Shown: positions 7,791-16,761, counted from the first letter of the stretch. The stretch is DNA of 58,292 nucleotides from Leeuwenhoekiella nanhaiensis (GCF_002744755.1 NZ_KZ319301.1:1-58292), one strand, 5' to 3'. A program made the numbers and translations. Notes: a model not told the origin generated them from the letters alone.

Positions 7791-9548
7791 TTATTCCATT
7801 TCTTTTTCTTCAAGCTGCTTGCGATACAGCTCCTGATAATAGCCTTCCTGATTGACCAGATCATTGTGTGTACCGCGTTGAATGATTTGTCCTTCTTCAA
7901 GGATAATAATCTTATCGGCATTTTTAGCCGAAGAAATGCGGTGGCTCACCAGGATGGTGGTTTTATCTGAAGCGATGCGTTTTATGTTTTCCAGAATTTC
8001 TTCTTCGGTCTCAGTATCTACTGCGGAAAGACTGTCGTCAAAGAGTAAAATCTGCGGGTCTTTAATGATGGCCCGGGCGATAGAAACACGCTGTTTTTGG
8101 CCTCCACTCAGAGTAATACCCCGCTCACCCAGAACCGTGTCGTAACCTTTTGTAAAATCGACAATATTGTCGTGTACCGAAGCATTTTTGGCCGCTTCCG
8201 TAACTTCGGCATCGGTCGCGTCTTTTTTACCAAACTTGATATTTTCTTTGATGCTGTCGCTAAAAAGAAAAGCTTCCTGAGGCACATAGCCTATGCTGTT
8301 TCGTAGATCTTTCAGGTTGAGCGCTGTGATGTTTGTACCGTCTATTTCGATACTTCCGCCAGTGGTGTCGTATAATCGTCCTATAAGTTCTAAAATGGTA
8401 GACTTTCCGGAACCGGTTTTACCAATGATAGCCAGAGTTTCCCCTTTTTTAACTTCAAAGGAGACGTCTTTTAAGGCCGTGATGTTGGTATCTTCATAAG
8501 TAAAGCTCACCTTATTAAACTGAATGCTTCCGTCTATGGGGGTATGCTGTTCGGTATGATTTACAATGCTGGGTTTTTCGTTCAAAAATTCATTGATACG
8601 CTTTTGAGAGGCTTCGGCCTGTTGTACCAAAGAGGTAATCCATCCCACCGAAGCTACCGGCCAGGTCAGCATATTTACGTAGATCAAAAATTCGACAATC
8701 ACGCCCAGATCAGGAATACTGCCTTCGATGTATTTTTTTCCGCCTATATAAATAACAAGCAGGTTACTTACCCCGATCAAAGCGATCATCAGGGGGAAGA
8801 AAAAGGCCTGAACCTTTACCAGATCGAGGTTTTTATCTCTGCTGGTGATGCTGAGTTTTTCAAAGTTAGTATAGGTTTGTTTTTCGATTCCGTAAGCCTT
8901 GATCACACCAATACCGCTAAAAGACTCCTGCGTAAAGGTGCTGAGATGCGAAAGGTATTGCTGTACTACCGTACTGCGCTTGTGAATAAGACGGCTCAAC
9001 TGGTAAATAGCCACCGAAAGAATGGGTAGCGGTATGATTACGTATAAGGTAAGCTCTGGCGCTGTGTAAAACATATAGGGGATTACCGTTGCAAAGAGTA
9101 TAAATGTGGTCACCCCATACATAATGGCGGGCCCCAGATACATGCGTACTTTGCTCACATCCTCGCTGATACGGTTCATCAGGTCACCGGTGCGGTTTTT
9201 CTTATAGAAGTTGAGCGAAAGGTTTTGATACTGCTCGTACACCTCGTTTTTAAGGTCGGCTTCCATATAGCGGGAAACCACAATAAACATCTGCCGCATT
9301 AAAAAGGTAAAGAAGGCTGATAGCAAAGCGGCTCCCAGAAGCAGGAGCAGGGTCATCAACAGATTGTGTTTCAGTTCGCTCAGATCACCACCCTTACTCA
9401 TATAATTTTCAACAAGATTGATCATATCCCCGCTAAACTTAGGTGTAAGAATGGCAAAAATGCGGGCAACCAGTACGATGAAGAAGCCCAGAATGAGTTT
9501 CCATTTGTACTTTTTAAAATATTTATTGAGATGCTGAAGTTCTTTCAT
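7791..9548 (-). CDS. ABC transporter, fused permease and ATPase
   Basis: A 585-residue half-transporter of the MsbA/LmrA exporter type. Six membrane segments occupy about residues 1-310. The ATPase domain has GKTGSGKST (Walker A), the LSGGQKQR signature, ILLFDD (Walker B, with SLSAVDTET after it) and VSHR (switch His). It would act as a homodimer or heterodimer in the inner membrane exporting lipid or drug substrates; the substrate cannot be read from sequence. The start at 9548 (MKELQHL) is preferred to an upstream in-frame start at 9611, which lies inside the promoter element. Confidence 0.9.
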   Translation of the reverse strand: MKELQHLNKYFKKYKWKLILGFFIVLVARIFAILTPKFSGDMINLVENYMSKGGDLSELKHNLLMTLLLLLGAALLSAFFTFLMRQMFIVVSRYMEADLKNEVYEQYQNLSLNFYKKNRTGDLMNRISEDVSKVRMYLGPAIMYGVTTFILFATVIPYMFYTAPELTLYVIIPLPILSVAIYQLSRLIHKRSTVVQQYLSHLSTFTQESFSGIGVIKAYGIEKQTYTNFEKLSITSRDKNLDLVKVQAFFFPLMIALIGVSNLLVIYIGGKKYIEGSIPDLGVIVEFLIYVNMLTWPVASVGWITSLVQQAEASQKRINEFLNEKPSIVNHTEQHTPIDGSIQFNKVSFTYEDTNITALKDVSFEVKKGETLAIIGKTGSGKSTILELIGRLYDTTGGSIEIDGTNITALNLKDLRNSIGYVPQEAFLFSDSIKENIKFGKKDATDAEVTEAAKNASVHDNIVDFTKGYDTVLGERGITLSGGQKQRVSIARAIIKDPQILLFDDSLSAVDTETEEEILENIKRIASDKTTILVSHRISSAKNADKIIILEEGQIIQRGTHNDLVNQEGYYQELYRKQLEEKEME

Positions 9549-9608
9549 AATGCGTAATGCAGCGAGATTGGTAGTCTTGACCACTTTTAAGGTCTGTAAT
9601 ACGGCCGA

Positions 9609-9616
9609 CAAAGATA
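9609..9616 (-). promoter_or_regulatory. Likely -7 element of the ABC transporter gene
   Basis: On the minus strand this reads TATCTTTG, an exact match to the Bacteroidota -7 consensus TAnnTTTG. It gives a leader of roughly 55 nt to the ATG at 9548. No clear TTTG -33 box is present. Confidence 0.5.
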
Positions 9617-9697
9617 CGCGATTCGGCTTAGAAAAGTGGCTCCGGTATTTTTAAGATAAAAAAGCAGTTTTCAGGCTTAGAACTTTCTAAGATCATG

Positions 9698-9705
9698 TAT
9701 TTTTG
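9698..9705 (+). promoter_or_regulatory. Likely -7 element of nusB
   Basis: TATTTTTG matches TAnnTTTG exactly. Transcription would begin near 9711, leaving a leader of about 100 nt before the nusB ATG. The -33 region is not a clear match. Confidence 0.55.
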
Positions 9706-9715
9706 CAGCGTTTTT

Positions 9716-9756
9716 GAGCCGCCCGGCTACCTGCATTAAAGGTAATGTGGAGGCTC
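9716..9756 (+). other. Structured leader of nusB mRNA
   Basis: GAGCC (9716-9720) pairs with GGCTC (9752-9756), and inside it TACCT (9728-9732) pairs with AGGTA (9740-9744), starting a few bases after the predicted transcription start. No known riboswitch class is recognisable. It may be a simple 5' stabilising structure or an autoregulatory target. Confidence 0.4.
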
Positions 9757-9813
9757 TTGCAACCAAAGCTTTAAAATACCTACGGGTATTAACACTTTAA
9801 GTTCATTAACGCT

Positions 9814-10761
9814 ATGCTCAACAGGAGGCACATTCGCATTAAGGTAATGCAGGCGCTTTATGCTTTAAGTCAGGCCGAACAGCCCGATTTACAAAAAGAA
9901 GAAAAGTTTCTCAATGCCAGTACTGCCCAGATGTATGACCTGTATCTGGTTCTGGTAGATTTACTTACCGAAATTCACGCTCACGCAAAAGATATTCTGG
10001 AGCGTTCCCAGCAAAAAATCCTCGCAACAGAAGAAGATCGTAATCCCAATTTACGTTTTGTAAATAATGAAATCCTGGTGCGTCTTTCAGAAAACGAGAC
10101 CCTGCAGGGCAGTCTTAAAAAAGCAAAGCTGAAAAACTGGCGTCTGGACAATGAGTATGTTGTGCTTATTTATGATGAACTCGTTAAGAGTGATCTTTAT
10201 GAGGCCTATATGTCACAGCCCGAAACCAATTTTAAAACAGACCGTCAGTTTGTTATTGATATGTTTACCGAATTTGTGGCGCCAAATGATAAGCTCTACG
10301 ATTATCTGGAAGATTACCGCATAACCTGGCTTGACGATTTGCCGGTAGTGAATACCACGCTCGTAAAACGTTTAGGAAAGATCAAACCCAATTCTCCCGA
10401 AAGCACGATCCTGCCAAAACTTTATAAAGATGAGGAAGACCGTGATTTTGCCCGCGATCTGCTGAGACGCACTGCACATAATGACGAGGAATTTGAAGCC
10501 GAAATACTGGGCAACACTCCAAACTGGGATCAGGACCGTATCGCGGTTTTAGATAAGATTTTGATCAAAATGGCCTTGTGCGAGTTTTTGCGTTTCCCAT
10601 CAATTCCCATCAAGGTGAGTATTAATGAATATCTGGAACTTTCTAAAGAATATTCAACCCCAAAGAGTAGCATCTTTGTAAACGGGGTGCTTGATCGTCT
10701 GGTTAAGAAGTATAAAAAAGAAGGACGATTAAATAAGGCCGGTCGTGGTCTTATGGAATAG
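9814..10761 (+). CDS. nusB: Transcription antitermination factor NusB
   Basis: A 315-residue protein in the long Bacteroidota form of NusB. It starts with the conserved LNRRHIRIKVMQALYA helix that binds boxA RNA. The C-terminal NusB domain (about 200-300) includes the NWDQDRIAVLDKILIKMALCE segment and the ending motif FVNGVLDRLVKKYKKEGRLNKAGRGL. It works with NusE/S10 in rRNA antitermination. It starts at ATG 9814 and is divergent from the ABC transporter. Confidence 0.93.
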   Translation: MLNRRHIRIKVMQALYALSQAEQPDLQKEEKFLNASTAQMYDLYLVLVDLLTEIHAHAKDILERSQQKILATEEDRNPNLRFVNNEILVRLSENETLQGSLKKAKLKNWRLDNEYVVLIYDELVKSDLYEAYMSQPETNFKTDRQFVIDMFTEFVAPNDKLYDYLEDYRITWLDDLPVVNTTLVKRLGKIKPNSPESTILPKLYKDEEDRDFARDLLRRTAHNDEEFEAEILGNTPNWDQDRIAVLDKILIKMALCEFLRFPSIPIKVSINEYLELSKEYSTPKSSIFVNGVLDRLVKKYKKEGRLNKAGRGLME

Positions 10762-10829
10762 CTTTTGTATCGATTTGAGACGGGATCATAGAATCTCCAA
10801 TTAAAACAGTCACTTTGGGTCAAGCCCAG

Positions 10830-10898
10830 GGCATTCTTTTGAAACTTAGTTTTTAGGCAAACCTTGAAGGTATTATGCCTTTGGCGTTGCCAATAAAA
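10830..10898. repeat. Dispersed 68-bp intergenic repeat, copy 1
   Basis: It aligns with 39780-39846 from GGCATTCT to ATAAAA with about two single-base gaps. The shared core is AAGGTATTAT-CCTTTGG. The core can fold (AAGG / CCTT), and the variable base (G here, A in the other copy) keeps pairing as G-U or A-U. In this copy its right half supplies the -33 box of the next gene. Confidence 0.65.
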
Positions 10899-10909
10899 TT
10901 GTATTTTTG
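10880..10909 (+). promoter_or_regulatory. Promoter of the DUF1573-yajC pair
   Basis: TTTG at 10880-10883, an 18-nt spacer, then TATTTTTG at 10902-10909: a good match to the Bacteroidota consensus TTTG-N19-TAnnTTTG. The start codon at 10926 follows closely, so the leader is very short. Confidence 0.65.
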
Positions 10910-10925
10910 AACTTTTAAAAATTTG

Positions 10926-11396
10926 ATGAACATGAAAAAAGTATTTTTAATTGCAGGTATTGTTGCTGCAATGGCATTTACAGGCTGTAAAGACAATGCG
11001 TCTGATAAGGTTAAAGGTGAAAATGTGGAAATGGCTGCGACTCGTGATGAGAATGCAACTGTTTTCCCGGTAATTGAATTTGAAGAAACAGCTTACGATT
11101 TCGGAAACATCGCACGCGGTACCGAAGTAGAGCACGTTTTTAAATTTAAGAATACCGGTAAAGCACCTCTAGTTATTGTAGATGCAACCAGTACTTGTGG
11201 TTGTACCGTACCTAGCTATCCTGAAGCACCTATTCAACCGGGAGAAACAGGCGAACTTTTAGTAAAATACAACGGTAGCGGTCTTAACGCGGTAACCAAA
11301 GTAGTGACTGTAAAGTCTAATACCGAAAAAGGATCTGAAACCGTAAAAATAACCGCCTTTGTACAGCCTACTGAAGGACCTGCTGCACAAGGATAA
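10926..11396 (+). CDS. DUF1573 lipoprotein
   Basis: A 156-residue protein with a lipobox (AFTGC) close to the N-terminus. The DUF1573 domain covers about residues 40-150, with FDFGNI-like YDFGNIARG, VFKFKNTGKAPL, a STCGCTVP Cys pair and the IQPGETGELLVKY strand. The fold is an Ig-like MSP/ASPM domain; the function is unknown, probably in the envelope. It lies 9 bp upstream of yajC and probably shares its transcript. Confidence 0.85.
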   Translation: MNMKKVFLIAGIVAAMAFTGCKDNASDKVKGENVEMAATRDENATVFPVIEFEETAYDFGNIARGTEVEHVFKFKNTGKAPLVIVDATSTCGCTVPSYPEAPIQPGETGELLVKYNGSGLNAVTKVVTVKSNTEKGSETVKITAFVQPTEGPAAQG

Positions 11397-11405
11397 TCCC
11401 TTATA

Positions 11406-11702
11406 ATGGAACAAATAACCAGTTTTTTACCTATTCTTTTGATGATCGCTGTGGTGTATCTGTTTATGATTCGCCCGCAGATGAAGCGTCAGAAGGAAGA
11501 AAAGAAGTTTTCTGAAGCCTTAAAACGCGGAGATCGTGTGATTACCAAGAGTGGTTTGCACGGTAAAATTTTAGAGCTCAATGAAGATAGCGTTTTATTA
11601 GATGCCGGTGCCGGCAAGATGCGTTTTGAACGCTCTGCGCTTTCTCTGGAGCTTTCTAAAAAGCTTAATGAGCCTGAAAAACCGCAAAACGAAAAGAAAT
11701 AA
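11406..11702 (+). CDS. yajC: Preprotein translocase subunit YajC
   Basis: A 98-residue protein. A single N-terminal membrane helix (residues 5-23, ILLMIAVVYLFMIRPQ) is followed by the family pattern RPQMKRQKEEKKF and a small soluble domain with GDRVITKSGLHGKI. YajC associates with SecDF at the translocon. It is transcribed with the DUF1573 gene and ends at a strong terminator. Confidence 0.92.
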   Translation: MEQITSFLPILLMIAVVYLFMIRPQMKRQKEEKKFSEALKRGDRVITKSGLHGKILELNEDSVLLDAGAGKMRFERSALSLELSKKLNEPEKPQNEKK

Positions 11703-11720
11703 GAATTTTCAATAAACTAA

Positions 11721-11752
11721 AAAACCCGATGTTTCAAAACATCGGGTTTTTT
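11721..11752. terminator. Bidirectional terminator
   Basis: A perfect 15-bp stem (AAAAACCCGATGTTT and complement) with a 2-nt loop and an extended T tract, set between yajC and the converging ferritin-like gene. Confidence 0.93.
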
Positions 11753-11774
11753 TTATTCTAATTACTGTATAAAA

Positions 11775-12605
11775 TCAGCTTGCAATAAACAGACTTGCAA
11801 TGGTTCTTGCGGTATCTCCGTTCATAGGCTCATCATAAGCTTGTGTTGAAGATTCAAAAGAGAACGGATCTGAAGTACCTAAAGTGGTAACATCAACTCC
11901 ACCCTGATTCACATTTTCTTCTCCGTTATAAACGGCTTGGGTAGCATCGGGCATACCGGCTCCGCGTTGATCTCCTGTAATCCAGCCTTCCAGACCTCGA
12001 AGTCTTCTGATTTCAGAGGCGTGACGTGCTTCTACCGAGTGAATTTGTAAAGCTGCGGTAAGCAGGCCACCCTGACCAATAAGATTTGCTGCCTGACCTT
12101 TGTAAGCGCGTACACCGGTATCTTCAAAAGCCTGGGCTAAAGCTAATAGCTGAGCATAGGCTGTATCCTGCCCGCTTCCATTTTCATTAAAGGGATCAAA
12201 GCTTCCTCCGGCTGTAAAGTCAAATGTAGGACTCTCTACGGGTGTAGCTCCTGCATTGGTTAACGCTTGTCTTAGAAAAGCCACGTGTGCATCCTCATGT
12301 TGTGAAATTTGCTCGTAAATTTCGCGCGCTTTCCCGCTACTGCCTAACACTCCGGAATCAAGGGCTTTCATGTAAAATTCAGCTTCTAGATATTCAAGAG
12401 TCAAAGCAAGATTAAAAATGCCTGCAACATCACCGCTCTCCTGAGCGTGAGCTTTATTACTAACGGTTGCAAGGCCAAAAGGCACTGCCAGCATTGCAGC
12501 TTTTTTACTGATACTTCCTAATTGACCAAACATCTCACGTCGTGAAGACATAGGTTGCTGAAGTTTATCTGTGGTAAATTCGTCTAAAAATTTTATGATA
12601 TTCAT
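11775..12605 (-). CDS. Ferritin-like domain protein, Tat-type leader
   Basis: A 276-residue protein of the Ferritin_2 type. A twin-arginine-like SRREMFG motif at residues 21-27 precedes a hydrophobic stretch ending AHAQES, so export folded by Tat is likely. The four-helix region shows EYLEAEFYMKAL, ISQHEDAHVAFLRQAL, QAFEDTGVRAYKG and HSVEARHASEIR, which supply the Glu and His ligands expected for a di-metal site. It is paired with the upstream paralogue 25 bp away. The metal and reaction are unknown. Confidence 0.82.
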   Translation of the reverse strand: MNIIKFLDEFTTDKLQQPMSSRREMFGQLGSISKKAAMLAVPFGLATVSNKAHAQESGDVAGIFNLALTLEYLEAEFYMKALDSGVLGSSGKAREIYEQISQHEDAHVAFLRQALTNAGATPVESPTFDFTAGGSFDPFNENGSGQDTAYAQLLALAQAFEDTGVRAYKGQAANLIGQGGLLTAALQIHSVEARHASEIRRLRGLEGWITGDQRGAGMPDATQAVYNGEENVNQGGVDVTTLGTSDPFSFESSTQAYDEPMNGDTARTIASLFIAS

Positions 12606-12630
12606 TGTGATTTTCTTTTAAGGTTAGTGT

Positions 12631-13368
12631 TTACGATCCCATTGGGTTTTTGTAAGTAAATGGCGTTACTATAAAAGGACCTGCATTTTCAAATACTTTC
12701 TCTGGCGTATAGGCCACATCAAGACCAGTATCCACGGTTACAATATCGTCGCCTGCAAAAGCTTTAAAATCTCCATCAGGATTCATTATAGAGCGAATCG
12801 CTGCAGCGTGACGTGCCTCTACAGAAACAATTTTACCTGCAAGCGTTAAGTATAAAGGAGTTTGAATATAAATCCCTGCTCCATTGTAGGCGCCCACACC
12901 AGTATCTTCAAGAGCCATTGCGGTTTGTAAAACTGAAGTACGGCTGCTGAAATCGACACTGCTAAAATCAAATTCCAGATTGTCTGGTAAGCGTTGTGCC
13001 GGGTTGGTAACATTTGCACCTATTGCCGCTCTAAACCAATCTCTGTGATTAACCTCGTGATTGTATAAATCTTCAAGAATAGCTTTTTCTTCGGCATCAG
13101 CACCGGCCCAATAGGAACCATCTAATACGCTAGTGTAAAAGGCTGCTTCAAGTTGTTCTAGAGCATAAGCATAATTAAGAACACCAACATCCCCGGACCC
13201 GAGATCAAATATTCCGTTCGGGTTCATATACCCGGCATCATCATCATTGTCGCATGATGCCAATAAAAGGCCAGAACCTGCAAGTGCAAGACCGCTGACT
13301 TTTAAGAAGTTTCTGCGGTTTCTGCCCACAGCCTGAGTTTTTACCTCATTTCCTTTTTTCTTTTTCAT
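12631..13368 (-). CDS. Ferritin-like domain lipoprotein, Tat-type leader
   Basis: A 245-residue paralogue of the next gene. RRNFLK gives a clear twin-arginine motif, and the hydrophobic stretch ends in a lipobox (LLASC). The helices carry YALEQLEAAFYTSVL, LYNHEVNHRDWFR, ALEDTGVGAYNG and VSVEARHAAAIR, keeping the Glu/His ligand pattern. It is the first gene of a two-gene operon, likely anchored on the periplasmic side of a membrane. About 220 bp upstream hold no gene. Confidence 0.82.
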   Translation of the reverse strand: MKKKKGNEVKTQAVGRNRRNFLKVSGLALAGSGLLLASCDNDDDAGYMNPNGIFDLGSGDVGVLNYAYALEQLEAAFYTSVLDGSYWAGADAEEKAILEDLYNHEVNHRDWFRAAIGANVTNPAQRLPDNLEFDFSSVDFSSRTSVLQTAMALEDTGVGAYNGAGIYIQTPLYLTLAGKIVSVEARHAAAIRSIMNPDGDFKAFAGDDIVTVDTGLDVAYTPEKVFENAGPFIVTPFTYKNPMGS

Positions 13369-13591
13369 AATGTCGTAGTTTTTGGTTATTGTACTGAAAT
13401 CTACGAGTGAAAAGGACCTAAGGTTTTTTTAAAACTAGCCTTTAACAAAGCTTTAAGAGAAAAAGTACTTGAAAAGCATTTATTAACACTAATTATTATA
13501 AATAATAGGGAATTGTTTATGTTAATTTTGGGAAGAAAAAAATGCTAGATATATTTTGGACAGAACCAGACGGAATTAAGCTATGCATGAA

Positions 13592-14203
13592 TTAATTGGT
13601 ACATTCAAAATCGTAGTCAATAATTTTAAACGCATAATTCTTTTTGTAGTTAAAATGCCACCACTCGGTGCGGATGGTTTCAAAACCAAAACGAATCATA
13701 CCTTCCTGAAGCAAGGCCCTGTTTGCTTGTACCTCTTTAGGTAGATCGGTATTATCAATATGCGCCTCCCGGCCAAAAAAATCATGATCGGTACCCATAT
13801 CAACCGGAGTGCCGTCTAATTTTTCAAGGCTGATGTCTACGGCTGCTCCACGATTGTGTACTGATCCGGTAGTGTAGGGATTTGCGACGTATTGGGCATT
13901 GGGATATACCGCCCACATTTTCTTCTGAGCACTTACCGGCCGGTAGCAATCAAAAAGCACAATACGGTATCCTTTTTCGCAGAAATAATGATTAGCTTCC
14001 TTAAGCGCTGCTGCAACTTCCGGTCGTAGGTAACAGGCTGCACAGTCGTAAAAGGCTTCTTTCAGAAAATTGTTTGTGCTGGCGTAACGTATATCGTAGG
14101 TAAACCCGTCTTGTAGGGTGTCCAGTTTTACTAAGGGAGCTTTTTCGCTTTGCGCATTCGCGAAAAAAATTCCGCATATATATAGAAAGAAGAAGTTTTT
14201 CAT
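13592..14203 (-). CDS. D-alanyl-D-alanine dipeptidase (VanX/DdpX type)
   Basis: A 203-residue M15-family metallopeptidase with a signal peptide (ending FANAQ). Zinc and catalytic motifs are present: SVHNRGAAVDIS (SxHxxGxAxD) and EWWHFNY with the catalytic Glu and the final His ligand. A Cys pair (YDCAACY) lies near the centre. It hydrolyses D-Ala-D-Ala, most likely in periplasmic peptidoglycan turnover; nothing nearby suggests glycopeptide resistance. ATG 14203 is chosen over the adjacent TTG. Confidence 0.9.
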   Translation of the reverse strand: MKNFFFLYICGIFFANAQSEKAPLVKLDTLQDGFTYDIRYASTNNFLKEAFYDCAACYLRPEVAAALKEANHYFCEKGYRIVLFDCYRPVSAQKKMWAVYPNAQYVANPYTTGSVHNRGAAVDISLEKLDGTPVDMGTDHDFFGREAHIDNTDLPKEVQANRALLQEGMIRFGFETIRTEWWHFNYKKNYAFKIIDYDFECTN

Positions 14204-14283
14204 CAAAAATTAGTTTAGAAATAATGTCTGCAGCACTAACAGTAAGTGAAGCCTGGTTTAAATTGGAAATTACAAAAATCCAG

Positions 14284-14568
14284 CTAGTATTTGGAGGCTT
14301 CAAGATACTTACGCTCCATCCAGAATGTACCAAAAGGAATTACCGAACAAGCCAAAACAATTAAAAGAGTCTTAATGTTCCAATTTAATTCAGATTTGAC
14401 CAGGAATGCCATGACCACGTAAGCCAAAAATAAAAAACCGTGGGCCATCCCAATAATTTGATTGGGCTGTCCCATATCAAAAATGTACTTAAGCGGCATG
14501 GTTACAAAAAGTATGAGAAGAAAGGATATACCTTCCAGAATCGCAATCCATTTAAAAGACTGTATCAT
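14284..14568 (-). CDS. DUF3817 membrane protein
   Basis: A 94-residue protein with three membrane helices. It starts MIQSFKWIAILEGISFL and contains MPLKYIFDMGQP and GMAHGFLFLAYV, the DUF3817 signature also found at the C-terminus of some MFS proteins. ATG 14568 follows the stop codon of the upstream VTT gene by one base, so the two are translationally coupled. Function unknown. Confidence 0.82.
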   Translation of the reverse strand: MIQSFKWIAILEGISFLLILFVTMPLKYIFDMGQPNQIIGMAHGFLFLAYVVMAFLVKSELNWNIKTLLIVLACSVIPFGTFWMERKYLEASKY

Positions 14569-14569
14569 T

Positions 14570-15187
14570 TTAGACCATATTAAAAATAGCAGCACCGTAA
14601 ACCGCAAAGCGCACAAAACGTAGCAAACCAAAAAGCAAGTAACTCGTAAACGGGTATTTAATCATTCCGGCGGCGAGGCTGCTGATGGCAAAGGGTACTG
14701 GTAAAGTGGCACCTACCACAATTAAAAAACCTCCCCATTTACGGGCGTTTTTAAGGTGTTTAGCCATTTTAACTTCCAGATAATCGTGTACCGATGGAAT
14801 ACGGGTTGCCGCTCTTCCGGTAAAGTAACTTACGATTCCGCCTGCATATGAAAGCACAGCTATAAGAGATAGGTAGAGAATAGGATCGGGCATTTTATCA
14901 CTCCAGGCAATAAAAATCTCTGGAGGAATAAGTCCCAAAATACTTTCGGAAATAAAAAAGACCGTCAGTACCCAAAAAGGAGGGAAGGTATTGGTCATTT
15001 TAACCAATAAACTATTGATGTCAATTACGAAATAATGAATGCCTAAAAGCAGAACCACAAAAACCAGTAGAGGCGTAAGTGCCTTTTTAAGGCTGCCTCC
15101 CAAAAATTTATAAAAGCCCGTGTACCTGTAATATTGGTGCAGCAGCTTTAGTCTTGATTTTTTTTCGGTTTTGCGCTGTTGGGACAT
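14570..15187 (-). CDS. VTT/DedA-like membrane protein
   Basis: A 205-residue protein with four to five membrane segments and a basic N-terminus. It has the features of the VTT (SNARE-associated) domain: IPPEIFIAW, YAGGIVSYFTGR, and the re-entrant GATLPVPFAISSLAAGM segment. DedA/VTT proteins act in lipid scrambling or undecaprenyl phosphate recycling; this assignment is by family. ATG 15187 sits just after a strong promoter match. Confidence 0.82.
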   Translation of the reverse strand: MSQQRKTEKKSRLKLLHQYYRYTGFYKFLGGSLKKALTPLLVFVVLLLGIHYFVIDINSLLVKMTNTFPPFWVLTVFFISESILGLIPPEIFIAWSDKMPDPILYLSLIAVLSYAGGIVSYFTGRAATRIPSVHDYLEVKMAKHLKNARKWGGFLIVVGATLPVPFAISSLAAGMIKYPFTSYLLFGLLRFVRFAVYGAAIFNMV

Positions 15188-15200
15188 TGTAATTTTTTTG

Positions 15201-15232
15201 CAAATATATCCTATGACAAAGGCCCTCACAAA
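15201..15232 (-). promoter_or_regulatory. Promoter of the VTT-DUF3817 operon
   Basis: On the minus strand TTTG (15229-15232), 20 nt, then TATATTTG (15201-15208): a full match to the Bacteroidota consensus. The leader to ATG 15187 is about 8-10 nt. Confidence 0.75.
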
Positions 15233-15328
15233 GATGCCGGGTATTATCTAAGGGAAAATCCCAAGATTTGGGAAAACTTTAATTTTTTCAGTCTTCATAA
15301 TCGCTCAGAATACCTTTAATTTTAACAT

Positions 15329-16048
15329 ATGGATAAATTTGAAGATAAAGTTGCTCTCATCACCGGGGGCACAAAAGGAATAGGAAGAGGTATTGCGGAA
15401 GCACTCCTCGAACTGGGAATGAATGTGGCGATTACCAGCCGAAATCTCACTGCTGCCGAAAAAGTGGCGGCTGAATTGTCAAAAGCTGGAAAAGGTAAAG
15501 CCATCGGTGTCAAAGCCGACGTGCGGAAGATGGACAGTCAGGTGCAGGCCGTTGATACGGTTTTAAAGGAATTTGGAAAACTTGATGTACTGGTAGCAAA
15601 TGCTGGTTTAGGGCATTTTGCCGGAATTTCGGACATGACCATTGATGAATGGCAGGAGACTATAGACACCAATCTGACCGGAGTATTTTTTAGTGTAAAA
15701 GCTGCGCTAAACGAATTGAAAAAGTCAAAAGGTTACATTTTTACGATTTCAAGTCTGGCCGGTACTAACTTCTTTGCAGGTGGTGCAGCCTACAACGCCA
15801 GTAAATTTGGTGTAACCGGTTTTACACAGGCTATCATGCTCGATTTGCGACAGGACGATGTAAAGGTTTCTACAATTATGCCGGGTTCAGTAGCCACGCA
15901 TTTTAATGGGAATGAGCCTTCAAAAAAAGATGCCTGGAAAATTCAGAGTGAAGACATTGGGGAACTCGTGGTAGATCTTTTAAAAATGAATCCGCGTACA
16001 CTACCCAGTAAAATTGAGGTGAGACCCTCAAAGCCGCCACAGAAATAA
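15329..16048 (+). CDS. SDR-family oxidoreductase
   Basis: A 239-residue classical short-chain dehydrogenase. The Rossmann motif is GGTKGIGRG, followed by NAG (VANAGLGH), the catalytic Ser in ISSLAG and YNASK (Tyr/Lys). An Arg after the second strand (TSRN) points to NADP(H). The closest description is a 3-ketoacyl-ACP reductase-like SDR; the substrate is not known. A single-gene unit. Confidence 0.85.
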   Translation: MDKFEDKVALITGGTKGIGRGIAEALLELGMNVAITSRNLTAAEKVAAELSKAGKGKAIGVKADVRKMDSQVQAVDTVLKEFGKLDVLVANAGLGHFAGISDMTIDEWQETIDTNLTGVFFSVKAALNELKKSKGYIFTISSLAGTNFFAGGAAYNASKFGVTGFTQAIMLDLRQDDVKVSTIMPGSVATHFNGNEPSKKDAWKIQSEDIGELVVDLLKMNPRTLPSKIEVRPSKPPQK

Positions 16049-16110
16049 AGAAAATCAAACTGCTTAATGAGGCATTTAAATACCGGTTTGCCGGGTAAAC
16101 TACCACCAAA

Positions 16111-16147
16111 AAAAAAAGACCGTCTGTTTTGCAGACGGTCTTTTTTT
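16111..16147. terminator. Bidirectional terminator
   Basis: AAAGACCGTCTG and its complement form a stem flanked by A and T tracts with a 5-nt loop, between converging genes. Confidence 0.93.
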
Positions 16148-16161
16148 AAAGATAGGTTCAA

Positions 16162-16542
16162 TTAATTTTCTTCAGCATACTCCTGCATCGCATTGACATA
16201 AGCCCTTAGGTCGAGCCTGTTTGTTTTGTTTTCAGGCTCTGCGATTAGATTTAATAAGTATAATAGACTTTCTTCGGGAGTTGCCTGATTATCCTGCTCT
16301 TCCAGCAATTCTTCATAACCCTCAATAGGTTCTTCTTCCGGGATAGGAATATCAAAAGTTTGGTATTCTTCGATATGCTCAAAGGTTAGGCGGATAGTTT
16401 TAGCCAGCAAAGGGCGCTTCTCTTCCACAGCAAAAGGTCTCAAATCCTTTAGATCAGATACAACCGTATTGGTTATGATTCCATTTAACTCAACTTCTCC
16501 TATGAGTTTATTTATAAGTTTTTGTGCTTTCGGGTTCTTCAA
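16162..16542 (-). CDS. Conserved hypothetical protein
   Basis: A 126-residue acidic cytoplasmic protein with no recognised domain. It has two helical parts: an N-terminal KAQKLINKLIGEVELNG stretch and a C-terminal LYLLNLIAEPENK stretch, separated by a Pro/Glu-rich linker. It starts at TTG 16542; no ATG is available upstream. The position beside a bidirectional terminator supports a real gene. Confidence 0.7.
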   Translation of the reverse strand: MKNPKAQKLINKLIGEVELNGIITNTVVSDLKDLRPFAVEEKRPLLAKTIRLTFEHIEEYQTFDIPIPEEEPIEGYEELLEEQDNQATPEESLLYLLNLIAEPENKTNRLDLRAYVNAMQEYAEEN

Positions 16543-16761
16543 AATTGATGGGTTTTATTTAGAAAGCAAAGGTAACGGTTTGAAGCTTTTTTTTTCAAAT
16601 TCAAACGGGCATTTTTTTACAATGTGGTTATCAGCCTATGATCCTCAATTTAAAGTCTTTTGATTAAAGAAGCCGACGTTATCGAATTTTCAGAATAAAG
16701 AGACTTTATTGCCAAATTGGTAATTCCTTGTAGATTCTTACGAGAAGCCCTTGAAATCCCT

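Noticed and set aside
8544-9029. Long antisense reading frame inside the ABC transporter gene
   Set aside because: It mirrors the codon pattern of the transporter on the other strand and has no start context or family resemblance.
13592-14203. Glycopeptide-resistance vanX
   Set aside because: The enzyme motifs fit, but there is no vanH, vanA or regulator nearby; a peptidoglycan-turnover role is more likely.
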